DNA of 64,000 nucleotides from Solirubrobacter soli DSM 22325 (GTDB lineage Bacteria; Actinomycetota; Thermoleophilia; Solirubrobacterales; Solirubrobacteraceae): the NCBI RefSeq assembly GCF_000423665.1, contig NZ_KE384069.1:485588-549587 (forward strand). Direction: 5' to 3'. The position numbers and the translations under genes are program-made. Shown piece after piece: positions 14,674 to 22,111 of the stretch; positions within the stretch are counted from its first letter, which is position 1; each line of letters begins with the position of its first letter. The notes under the pieces are model-generated. The model searched no databases, had not been told where the DNA came from, and saw only the letters and a list, made by a program, of their open reading frames with translations.

Positions 14674-16504
14674 GCACGGCCTCCGTGAGTCGCCGTTGCG
14701 CCCGCACGTCCAGCAGCCCATCGGGCGTCAGGCAGATGCCGGGCAGCGCGGGCAGGGTCAGGAACATCGATCTGTACGTAAAGGGCGGCGGCATGGCGGG
14801 AAGACCGGCCACGCGCTCGAAGTCGTCGAGCGCGTGGGCGAGCTCAGGCACCGGCCGCGGCGAGAGGTGCCCGAAGGTCGGCAGGGCGACCTCCGCGCCC
14901 GGGCAGACGAGCCCGCCACCGAGCGCGACGACCCGCCGGTAGGCCACGGCGAGCGCCTCGGGGTCGCGTCCGATGAGCAGCACGTCCATCGTCGCGGTGA
15001 CGGACGTGGCGACGGCCCGCACGTCGAGGTCGCGCGTGGTCGTGCCGGTGAGGCGCGTGCCGTCGCGCGCGACGAGGGCGACGTAGGTCGGCGCGACGCC
15101 GCTCGCGCCGGCCGCGTCGCCCGCGCGGCCCGCGCCGGCCGCGTCGCCCGCGCCGCTCGCGCCGCCCGCGCCGCTCGCGCCGCCCGCGCGGCTCGCCCCG
15201 GCTGCGTCGCCAGCGCCGCTCGCGCCGGCCGCGCCGCTCGCGCCGGCCACGCCGCTCGCGCCGGCCGCGCCGCCGGCCCCGGCAGCGCCGGCCGCGCCGC
15301 CTTCGAGGCGCGCGATCACGCCGCCCATGCGCAGCGGTGGCGCGCCCTCGCAGACTCGGACGAGCGTCTCGGCGTCGAGCGGCGCCTCGGCGAACGGGAC
15401 CGTCATCGCGGCCCAGTCGATCGGGTCCTCGCGCGACTCGCCGACCCAGGCGCCGTCGCACATCACGCGCGTCGGCGCGAACGCCTCGAGCGAGTCCACC
15501 ACCAGCAGATCCGCGCAGCGGCCCGGCGCGATCGAGCCAACATGCGCGTCCAGGCCGAGGTAGGTGGCCGCGTGCAGCGTCGCCATCCGCACCGCGTCGA
15601 CCGGCGGGACGCCGCCTTCGATCACCTTGCGGACGACGGTGTCGACGTGGCCGCCCACCAGCGTCTGCGGCGTGGCGCCGTCGGCGGTCAGCATCAGCCG
15701 GTCGACCGGGAGGCCGCGTGCGACGATCGCGCGGCCGAGCTCGGGCCCGTCGGCGCGCAGCGAGGAGTGGCGGACCATCGCCCAGATCCCCGCCTCGACC
15801 CGCGCCGCGAGCTCGTCGCCGTCGATCGCCTCGTGGTCGGAGGTGACGCCCAGGGCGGCGACGCGGGCGAGCGTCCGCGGTGACGCGCCCGGGAGGTGAC
15901 CGTCGACGCCGAGACCCAGGTCCGCGGCCTCGCTGACGAACGTCGCCACCCGCGGGTCCGTGCCTTCGAGCAACGCCCGCCACGCGGTCGTCTCGCCCGT
16001 GCTCGCCACGCCCGGCCGCTCTAGCAACCGTCGCAACCGTGAAAGCGGCAGCCGCGAGTCGTCGGACGCGCCCCCGCTGTCGCGCGTCGGCCGCAGCCCC
16101 CAGAGGACCTTCATCGGCAGCGCCTCGAGCGCGTCCATCACCCGCGCCAGCGCGTCGTCGTCGAGGAACGCGGCGAGTAGATAGGCGTCCAGCACGACGG
16201 TCGTCGTCCCGTGGCGCACCGCCTCGTGGGCGAACTGGATCGGCGTGCAGGTGATGTCGCCGTGCGCGTGCGGGTCGATCAGACCGGGGACGATGATCGC
16301 CCCGCCGAGGTCGTAGGACGCCAGCGCCTCGCCCTCGCCCACCCACGCGATCCGCCCGCCGGCGATCCCCACGTCCGCCGGCACGAGCCGGCGTGTGAAG
16401 ACGTTCAGCACGCGACCATTCACGAGCGCCAGGTCGGCCGGCCCGGTCCCGGCGAGCCGCCGCCGCTGGTCAGGTGAAAGACGGAGGCGAGCCGGGAGCC
16501 GCAC
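14666..16504 (-). CDS. adenine-deaminase-like amidohydrolase with Gly/Ala-rich insert
   Basis: A 612-residue member of the AdeC branch of amidohydrolases: GLIDPHAHGDITCTP (HxH metal motif), ADLGLGVDGHLPGASPRTL, GVTSDHEAIDGDE, GSIAPGRCADLLVVDSLEAF, and a C-terminal domain ending LTPDGLLDVRAQ. Two points depart from the family as I know it. The segment usually reading ADPHE here reads LDAYL, losing a His, and residues about 402-469 are an almost pure Gly/Ala/Ser run inserted in the C-terminal domain. Its substrate may therefore not be adenine. GTG 16504 is leaderless (TAGGCT 6 nt upstream, overlapping operator site E). It is the first gene of the operon with the biotin carboxylase. Confidence 0.72.
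   Translation of the reverse strand: MRLPARLRLSPDQRRRLAGTGPADLALVNGRVLNVFTRRLVPADVGIAGGRIAWVGEGEALASYDLGGAIIVPGLIDPHAHGDITCTPIQFAHEAVRHGTTTVVLDAYLLAAFLDDDALARVMDALEALPMKVLWGLRPTRDSGGASDDSRLPLSRLRRLLERPGVASTGETTAWRALLEGTDPRVATFVSEAADLGLGVDGHLPGASPRTLARVAALGVTSDHEAIDGDELAARVEAGIWAMVRHSSLRADGPELGRAIVARGLPVDRLMLTADGATPQTLVGGHVDTVVRKVIEGGVPPVDAVRMATLHAATYLGLDAHVGSIAPGRCADLLVVDSLEAFAPTRVMCDGAWVGESREDPIDWAAMTVPFAEAPLDAETLVRVCEGAPPLRMGGVIARLEGGAAGAAGAGGAAGASGVAGASGAAGASGAGDAAGASRAGGASGAGGASGAGDAAGAGRAGDAAGASGVAPTYVALVARDGTRLTGTTTRDLDVRAVATSVTATMDVLLIGRDPEALAVAYRRVVALGGGLVCPGAEVALPTFGHLSPRPVPELAHALDDFERVAGLPAMPPPFTYRSMFLTLPALPGICLTPDGLLDVRAQRRLTEAVHV
15098..15300. repeat. GC-rich 9-mer-like repeat coding for Gly/Ala/Ser run
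   Basis: About 200 bp made of imperfect repeats of gccgctcgc, gccggccgc and gccgcccgc units. On the minus strand they encode GAAGAS, GASGAG and GDAAGAS blocks within the adenine-deaminase-like gene. The phase is kept (no stop, no frame change), so the run is translated. It looks like an expansion of a short low-complexity linker by slippage rather than a transposed element. Confidence 0.75.
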
Positions 16505-16513
16505 GCCGCGAGC

Positions 16514-16531
16514 CTACCAAACAGTTGATTG
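16514..16531. promoter_or_regulatory. operator-like palindrome, site E
   Basis: CTACCAAACAGTTGATTG matches 13 of 16 consensus positions. It lies between the amidohydrolase (GTG 16504, -10 TAGGCT at 16511-16516, 6 nt gap) and the acyl-CoA synthetase (ATG 16551, -10 TATGAT at 16538-16543, 7 nt gap). One bound dimer would touch both divergent leaderless promoters. Confidence 0.65.
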
Positions 16532-16550
16532 GTGGCGTATGATCCGGGGC

Positions 16551-18200
16551 ATGGGAGAGCTGCTTCGAGGAAAGGGTCCGGACCTCGGTCGCTTCGGCGC
16601 TCGCTTCGAGCAGCCGGAGCGCACGATGCTGCACGTCCTGCGGGCGCAGGCGCAGGAGCGCCCCGACAAGCCGTGGCTGGTCTTCGACGACGCTGAGCCG
16701 CTGACGTTCGGCGCCGCCCAGCGAATCGTCAACCGGGTCGCCCACGCGGTCGAGGCCGACGTCGGGCGCGGCGCGCACGTCGGTCTGTTCCTGCGCAACC
16801 AGGTCGAGTTCTTCCCGGCGTTCTATGGCGCCCAGACGGCCGGCGGCGTCGCCGTGCCGCTCAACGCCGACGCCCGCGGCGTGCTGCTCGAGCGGGTGAT
16901 CGTCAAGTCCGAGGTCCGCGCGCTCGTCGCCCGCGCCGACCTCATCCCGCAGTTGGAGGCGCTGGACTCCCTCGGCGCCGTCGAGTTGCTCGTCGTCGCC
17001 GGCGAAGGTGACGCGCCGCCTTCGCTGCATGGCGCACGTGTGGTGCGCTGGGACGACTGGCTCCAGGGTCGCTCCGAACAGGACGCCGAGCGTCTCCCCG
17101 ACAGCAGCCAGATGGCGCTGATCCAGTTCACCAGCGGCACCACGGGCAACGCCAAGGGCGTCGTCTACCCGCACCACTTCCTCTACCTCTACAGCGCGCT
17201 CGTCACCGACGGCCAGGACCACACGCCCGACGACGTCCTCACGACGCCGCTGCCGCTCTTCCACGTCGCCGCGCTGCACATCGTCTCCAACTCCGCGCTG
17301 CACGCCGGCTGCACGGCCGTCCTGCGCCCGAAGTTCTCCGCGACGACGTTCTGGCAGGAGATCGCCGACTGCGGCGCGACGTTCGCGATCCTGCTCGGCC
17401 CGCTCGCCGCGATCCTGATGAAGAACCCGGCCGAGCCGCCCGAGCACAAGCTCGAGAAGCTGTTCTGCCTCCCGTTCCCGCCCGACGGCAAGGAGTTCGA
17501 GCGCCGCTTCAAGGTCCGGATCCTCTGGCAGGGCTACGGGATGACCGAGGTCTACCCGCACCCGATGCAGAGCGAGATGATCCCGGACGTCGGGTACGAC
17601 ACCGTCGGCCACGCGGTCGCGTGGATGGAGTACGGCGCCGTCGACGAGCTCGACCGGCTCCTCCCGCCCGGCCAGCTCGGCCAACTCGTCTACCGCCCGC
17701 GGATGACCGACGCGATGGCCCGCGGCTACTTCAAGGAGCCCGAGGCGACCGTCGAGGCGTTCCGCAACTTCATGTTCCACACCGGCGACGTCGGATTCGT
17801 GGACGAGGAAGGCCACGTGCACTTCGCGGGGCGCCTGCAGGACCGGATCCGGCGCCGCGGGGAGAACATCTCCGCCGCCGAGCTGGAGTCGATCGCCATG
17901 GGACACCCCGAGGTCGCCGAGGCGGCGGCCGTCGGCGTGCCGGGGGAGTTCGGCGAGCACGAGGTCAAGCTCGACGTCGCGCCCACGACCGAAGACTTCG
18001 ACGTTCCCGCCTACCACGCGTGGCTGGCCGAGCGGCTGCCGCGCTTCATGGTCCCGATGTACATCGAACTGCACGAGGAGCTGCCGAAGAGCTCGAGCGC
18101 GAAGATCCAGAAGCACAAGCTCGCCGAGGGCGGCGCCGACCGCCCGGGCGTGCACGTCTTCGACCCGCGCGCGGTCAGCGCCGGTCCACGAACGCCTTGA
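16551..18200 (+). CDS. acyl-CoA synthetase (AMP-forming), CaiC-like branch
   Basis: A 549-residue ANL-superfamily ligase. Motifs: P-loop IQFTSGTTGNAKGVVYPHH, YGMTEVYPHPMQSE, FMFHTGDVGFVDEEGH, the hinge GRLQDRIRRRGENISAAELE, and the C-terminal lysine in LPKSSSAKIQKHKL. The RRRGENIS hinge and short N-terminal domain resemble carnitine/crotonobetaine-type CoA ligases, unlike the other synthetases here, so a different substrate is likely. ATG 16551 is chosen because TATGAT lies 7 nt upstream; the in-frame ATG 16539 would lie inside that -10. It ends 26 bp inside the convergent enoyl-CoA hydratase gene. Confidence 0.85.
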   Translation: MGELLRGKGPDLGRFGARFEQPERTMLHVLRAQAQERPDKPWLVFDDAEPLTFGAAQRIVNRVAHAVEADVGRGAHVGLFLRNQVEFFPAFYGAQTAGGVAVPLNADARGVLLERVIVKSEVRALVARADLIPQLEALDSLGAVELLVVAGEGDAPPSLHGARVVRWDDWLQGRSEQDAERLPDSSQMALIQFTSGTTGNAKGVVYPHHFLYLYSALVTDGQDHTPDDVLTTPLPLFHVAALHIVSNSALHAGCTAVLRPKFSATTFWQEIADCGATFAILLGPLAAILMKNPAEPPEHKLEKLFCLPFPPDGKEFERRFKVRILWQGYGMTEVYPHPMQSEMIPDVGYDTVGHAVAWMEYGAVDELDRLLPPGQLGQLVYRPRMTDAMARGYFKEPEATVEAFRNFMFHTGDVGFVDEEGHVHFAGRLQDRIRRRGENISAAELESIAMGHPEVAEAAAVGVPGEFGEHEVKLDVAPTTEDFDVPAYHAWLAERLPRFMVPMYIELHEELPKSSSAKIQKHKLAEGGADRPGVHVFDPRAVSAGPRTP

Positions 18201-18918
18201 CGCGGGCGCGGGTGTCGGGGTCGGCCTGCAGGAACGCGGTCGCCTCGATCGACTCGGCGATCGCCGACGGCGCGGCCCGGTTGATGAAGCGCTTGGCGAT
18301 CCGCAGGCCCATGGGCGGGTGCGCGGCGATCCGTGCCGCCAGCGCCAGCGCGTCCTCGAGCAAGGTGTCGGCCGGCGAGACATGCTGAACCAGCCCGATC
18401 TCCAGCGCCTTGGCCGCGTCGACCTCGTCACCCGAGAGCGCCAGCCAGTGGGTCCACGCGCGCCCCATCACCTCCGGCCCGCGCACGAGCCCGTAGCCCG
18501 GCATCAGCCCGAGCGTGATCTCCTTGAACGCGAACCGCGCCCGCTCGGACGCGAAGGCGATGTCGCACGCCAGGGTGATCTCCGTCCCGCCGCCGAACGC
18601 GAGCCCGTTGACCGCGGCGATCGCGACGGTCTCCGCCCGCTCGATCGCCAGGAACCCCTCGAGCGCCATCTTGACCTGGCGGCGGTAGTCGAGCATGCCG
18701 TTCAGCGCATGGAAGTCGGTGATGTCGCCGCCCGCCGAGAACGCCTTGCCCGCGCCGGTGAGGACCATCGCGCGCACGTCCGGGTCCTCGTCGAGCTCCC
18801 GCATCACCTCCGGCAGCTCACGGAAGAACGCGTGGTTCATCGCGTTGAGCTTGTCCGGCCGGTTGATGGTCACGAGCGCCGTGCCGTCGCCGCGCCGCGC
18901 GATCTCGAATGTGTCCAT
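18175..18918 (-). CDS. enoyl-CoA hydratase/isomerase (crotonase family) 1
   Basis: A 247-residue crotonase-fold protein. It has the N-terminal substrate loop VTINRPDKLNAMN, the oxyanion-hole strands AFSAGGDITDF and AAVNGLAFGGGTE, and both catalytic glutamates (GGGTEITLACD and FKEITLGLMPG), so it should hydrate enoyl-CoA or shift its double bond. The C-terminal helix, with ARVKAFVDRR, is usual. ATG 18918 is 14 bp from operator site F, which it shares with the divergent nine-gene operon. I see no good -10 at the leaderless distance on this side. Confidence 0.85.
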   Translation of the reverse strand: MDTFEIARRGDGTALVTINRPDKLNAMNHAFFRELPEVMRELDEDPDVRAMVLTGAGKAFSAGGDITDFHALNGMLDYRRQVKMALEGFLAIERAETVAIAAVNGLAFGGGTEITLACDIAFASERARFAFKEITLGLMPGYGLVRGPEVMGRAWTHWLALSGDEVDAAKALEIGLVQHVSPADTLLEDALALAARIAAHPPMGLRIAKRFINRAAPSAIAESIEATAFLQADPDTRARVKAFVDRR

Positions 18919-18928
18919 GAATCCTATT

Positions 18929-18957
18929 TTGCCAACCAACCGGTTGGCTGGTAAGTT
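18929..18957 (+). promoter_or_regulatory. operator site F within the promoter of the main operon
   Basis: The palindrome CAACCAACCGGTTGGCTG (18933-18950) matches 13 of 16 consensus positions; its core CCAACCGGTTGG is a perfect 12-bp palindrome. It fills the spacer of a good promoter: TTGCCA (18929-18934), 17 bp, TAAGTT (18952-18957), then 7 nt to ATG 18965. A repressor here would shut off the nine genes that follow. Confidence 0.75.
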
Positions 18958-18964
18958 TGAACCC

Positions 18965-19660
18965 ATGAGGGCTGTCCTCGATGCCTACTTCGCCGGCATC
19001 AACAGCGAACGCTACGCCGATGTCGCCGCGCTGTTCGCCCCGGAGGGCGTGCTCGTCGCGCCCGGGGTCAAGCCCCGCACCGGGCCGGCGCAGATCGCCG
19101 CCTACTTCGACATGGTCCTGGCCCGCTACCCGGTCCACCACGACCGGCCGACGCGCACGATGATCGACGGCGCGACCGCCACGGTCGAGATCGACTTCAC
19201 CGGCGAGCTCGCCACCGGCGCCCCGTTGACCTTCGAGGCCGTCGACGTCTTCGACCTCGACCCCGACGGCAAGATCACCAAGCTCGTCACCTGGTACGAC
19301 TCGCACCTCGTCCGCGCCCGCCTCACCGACGCCGAGGCGCAGACCGACGGCAGCGCGCGGACCCGCGCCGCCCTGCGCGAGGTGCGCAGGGGCGATGCCG
19401 TCGAGCTGAGCGGGATCTGGAAACGCGCCCCGGCCGGCCCGCTCGCCGCACGCGCGACCACCGAGGACCCGAAGCCCGGAGACGTGCTGCTCGTCCACGG
19501 CGATGCGGATCTGTCCGAGCTCGACGGCCTCGCCGCCGTCGTCGCCACCGGCACGCTGACCGGCACCGCCGACTTCCCGCACGGGGACGGCTGGGACCTC
19601 GCCGGAGCGACCCGCGGCCTGTTCGTCTCGATCGGCGCCGGCGCGGCGCTCTGGTCATGA
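18965..19660 (+). CDS. SnoaL/NTF2-like protein with extra C-terminal domain
   Basis: A 231-residue protein starting at leaderless ATG 18965. Residues 1-115 form an NTF2/SnoaL-like cone (YFAGINSERYADVAALFAPEGVLVAPGVKPRTG, then FEAVDVFDLDPDGKITKLVTWYD), a fold used by small cyclases, isomerases such as ketosteroid isomerase, and dehydratases. The second half (about 116-231), with KPGDVLLVHGDADLSELDGLAAVVATGTL, is an alpha/beta domain I do not recognise. It is the first gene of a rightward operon of nine genes reaching 29068, and overlaps the next by ATGA. An isomerase or hydratase step on a cyclic CoA ester would fit but is not proven. Confidence 0.6.
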   Translation: MRAVLDAYFAGINSERYADVAALFAPEGVLVAPGVKPRTGPAQIAAYFDMVLARYPVHHDRPTRTMIDGATATVEIDFTGELATGAPLTFEAVDVFDLDPDGKITKLVTWYDSHLVRARLTDAEAQTDGSARTRAALREVRRGDAVELSGIWKRAPAGPLAARATTEDPKPGDVLLVHGDADLSELDGLAAVVATGTLTGTADFPHGDGWDLAGATRGLFVSIGAGAALWS

Positions 19661-20406
19661 TCACCTCGGAGATCCGCGACGGCGTCGCCTGGCTGAAGCT
19701 CGACCGGCCGGAGAAGCTGAACGCGATGCCGCGCAGCTTCTACAACGAGCTGCGCGCGACGGCCGCCGAGCTCGAGGCCGACGAGAGCGTGAGGGTCGTC
19801 GTCATCCACGGCGCGGGGAAGTGCTTCAGCGTCGGCGGGGACATCGAGGACTTCGGCAACATCCCGGAGGGCGTCGCCGCGCGCCGCGCGTACATGCGCG
19901 AGGCGCTGAACGGCTTCCGGGCCTGGGATGAGCTCCCCAAGCCGGTGATCGCTGCGGTGCATGGCCATGCCCTCGGCGGCGGGTGCGAGTTGACGATGGT
20001 GTGCGACATCGTCGTCGCCGACGAGACGGCGCGCTTCGGTACGCCGGAGGCGGGCGTCGGCCTCGTACCCGGGCCGGGCATGGTGCGCGGGCTGGCGCAC
20101 GTGAACCTGCACTGGATGAAGTACATGGTGCTCACGGGCCTGCCGCTGAGCGCCGAGGAGGCCCGGCTCGCGGGGCTGGTCAACATCGTCGTCGGCGAGG
20201 GCGAGCATCTGGCCGAGGCCGAGCGCCTGGCGGGGATCATCGCGCTGCGGTCGCCGCTCGCGACCTCGGTCGGCAAGGGCATCCTCGGCAAAGGCGCATG
20301 GGAGACGCAGTCGCAGGTCGCCGAGTCGATCGCGCTGCTGCAGGTCGGCGAGGAATTCGCCGAGGGGATCGCCGCGTTCAAGGAGCGGCGGGCGCCCGAG
20401 TTCTGA
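19657..20406 (+). CDS. enoyl-CoA hydratase/isomerase (crotonase family) 2
   Basis: A 249-residue crotonase. It has VAWLKLDRPEKLNAMPRSF, oxyanion strands CFSVGGDIEDFG and AAVHGHALGGGCELTMVCD, and the second catalytic position in FGTPEAGVGLVPGPG; both glutamates are present. It acts in beta-oxidation, hydrating a 2-enoyl-CoA to the 3-hydroxyacyl-CoA that the dehydrogenase at 27207 could oxidise. It is second in the operon, overlapping the NTF2-like gene by 4 bp, and is followed after 22 bp by a strong Shine-Dalgarno (GGAGGAGAG) for the synthetase. Confidence 0.87.
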   Translation: MITSEIRDGVAWLKLDRPEKLNAMPRSFYNELRATAAELEADESVRVVVIHGAGKCFSVGGDIEDFGNIPEGVAARRAYMREALNGFRAWDELPKPVIAAVHGHALGGGCELTMVCDIVVADETARFGTPEAGVGLVPGPGMVRGLAHVNLHWMKYMVLTGLPLSAEEARLAGLVNIVVGEGEHLAEAERLAGIIALRSPLATSVGKGILGKGAWETQSQVAESIALLQVGEEFAEGIAAFKERRAPEF

Positions 20407-20428
20407 CCCGGAGGAGAGAGAACCACCC

Positions 20429-22111
20429 ATGGCGACCGCGCCGATCGACAGCATCCAAATCGCCCAGGACGTGATGCCGCTCGGGCATCTGCTGCTGCGC
20501 TCAGCCCGCCGCGACCCGGATCACGAGGCGCTCGTCTTCCCGGACACGCGCCTGACGTACGGCGAGCTGGCGGAGCGCGCGTGGTCGGTCGCCTCCTCGC
20601 TCGTCGCGCTCGGCGTGCAGCCCGACGAGCACGTCGGGATCCTGATGACCAACCACCCGGACATCCTCGCGTCGATCTTCGGGATCTCCCTGTCCGGGGC
20701 GACCGTCGTCCCCGTCAACGCCCGCTACCGCACGGCCGAGCTGGGCTCGATCGTCGAGGACGCGGACATGGTCGCGCTGCTCACCCACGACGCGGCCGAC
20801 GCCCACGTCGACTTCACCGCGCTGATCGACGAGGCGTTCGCCGAGCGACGGCCGCCACGCCTGCGCCACGTCGTGATGATGGGCGCGCGCGAGCCCGACG
20901 GCTTCATCTCGCGACGCGAGTTCGACGCGCTCGCCGACGACGAGGCGACCCGGCTCCGGGTCGAGGGTCAGCGCGTCCGCGACCCCGCGATCATCCTGTA
21001 CACGTCTGGCACGACCAGCGCCCCGCGCGGCGCGATCCTCACCCACGAAGCGTTCGTGCGCGTGTGGATGTCGAGCGGGCGGATCTTCGCGACGACGCCG
21101 CGGGACAAGCAGTACAACCCGCTGCCGCTCTTCCACGTCGCCGCGATGGGCTCGATGACGTGGACGATCGGCCACGGCGCGACGTTCATCAGCGACTACG
21201 CCTGGGATGCCGGCCGGGCGCTGAAGGCCATGGCGGACGAGCGCGCAACCCAGTTCTTCCCGGCCTACCAGCCGATCATGGAGGACTTCATCGGCCACCC
21301 GGACTTCGCCTCGACCGACCTGAGCGCGCTCCGGGTGATCCTCAACACCTGCCCGCCCGAGGTGCTGCGCAAGTTCCAGGAGCGGATCCCGCAGGCGATC
21401 GAGCTGACGATGTACGGCGGGACCGAGGGCGGGCCCGTGACGGTCACCCGCCTCGACGACGCCTACGAGGACCGCATGAACACGTCCGGCCATCCGCATC
21501 CGGGCCTCGAGCTGCGCGTCGTCGGCGAGGACGGCCGCGTGCTCGCGCCAGGCGAGCCGGGGATCATCCAGTTCCGCGGCTACAACACGCTCGAGCGCTA
21601 CTACAAGTCGCCCGAGAAGACCGCGGAGTCGATGCCGGGCGACGGGTGGGTGACGATGTCCGATCTCGGCGTCGTCGACGCCAAGGACCAGGTGCTGTTC
21701 CTGGGCCGCGCCAAGGAGACGCTGAAGGTCGGCGGCGAGAACGTCGCGCCGCAGGAGGTCGAGTCGCACCTGTGCACGCACCCCGCGGTCAAGCTCGCGC
21801 AGGTCGTCGGGATGGCGGACGAGCGGCTGGTCGAGGTGCCGGCGGCGTTCGTCGAGCTCCAACCCGGGGTGGACGTCACCGCCGAGGAGCTGATCGAGCA
21901 CTGCCGCGGCCGGATCGCGAGCTTCAAGGTCCCGCGGCTGATCCGGTTCATCGAGGGCGACGAGTGGCCGATGTCGGCCACGAAGATCCAGCGGTTCGCG
22001 CTGCGCGACCGGCTCGCCGCCGAACTCGGCGACGCTCGCCTGGCGGCTCGCGTCGCTGCGAGTACTCGCCCGGGGGGCTCGCACTCGCGCGCTGCGGAGG
22101 TCCACTCGTGA
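20429..22111 (+). CDS. acyl-CoA synthetase (AMP-forming), tandem copy 1
   Basis: A 560-residue ANL ligase with the P-loop ILYTSGTTSAPRGAILTHE, MYGGTEGGPV, the GWVTMSDLG motif (Ser in place of the usual Gly of TGD), the hinge GRAKETLKVGGENVAPQEVE and the lysine region MSATKIQRFALRD. It is a close paralogue of the next gene; both share the QDVMPLGHLLLRSA opening. Unlike that copy, it ends in an extra tail of about 25 residues coded by a repeat-rich, palindrome-bearing stretch (22031-22108). Third gene of the operon, with the strong ribosome site GGAGGAGAG about 10 nt upstream of ATG 20429. Confidence 0.87.
   Translation: MATAPIDSIQIAQDVMPLGHLLLRSARRDPDHEALVFPDTRLTYGELAERAWSVASSLVALGVQPDEHVGILMTNHPDILASIFGISLSGATVVPVNARYRTAELGSIVEDADMVALLTHDAADAHVDFTALIDEAFAERRPPRLRHVVMMGAREPDGFISRREFDALADDEATRLRVEGQRVRDPAIILYTSGTTSAPRGAILTHEAFVRVWMSSGRIFATTPRDKQYNPLPLFHVAAMGSMTWTIGHGATFISDYAWDAGRALKAMADERATQFFPAYQPIMEDFIGHPDFASTDLSALRVILNTCPPEVLRKFQERIPQAIELTMYGGTEGGPVTVTRLDDAYEDRMNTSGHPHPGLELRVVGEDGRVLAPGEPGIIQFRGYNTLERYYKSPEKTAESMPGDGWVTMSDLGVVDAKDQVLFLGRAKETLKVGGENVAPQEVESHLCTHPAVKLAQVVGMADERLVEVPAAFVELQPGVDVTAEELIEHCRGRIASFKVPRLIRFIEGDEWPMSATKIQRFALRDRLAAELGDARLAARVAASTRPGGSHSRAAEVHS
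22031..22090. repeat. palindrome-rich insert at the 3' end of a synthetase gene
   Basis: About 60 bp after the conserved end of the synthetase contain the perfect palindrome GCGAGTACTCGC (22058-22069), a GCGACGC...GCGTCGC inverted repeat (about 22030-22056) and several CTCGC steps. It looks like a small mobile or intergenic repeat that has become coding and added a tail to the protein. No second copy was noticed in this window. Confidence 0.4.

Noticed and set aside
15098..15300. Short repeated units considered as a CRISPR array
   Set aside because: Units are about 9 bp, contiguous, without spacers, and in frame within a protein; no cas genes are near.
14615..15883. Long rightward frame rich in Ala/Arg/Gly opposite the amidohydrolase
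   Set aside because: It is the complement of real coding sequence, including the low-complexity insert; no start signal and no recognisable fold.
16539..16550. ATG 16539 (and similarly ATG 35659) as synthetase starts
   Set aside because: Both lie inside TANNNT -10 elements whose 7-nt spacing points to ATG 16551 and ATG 35671.
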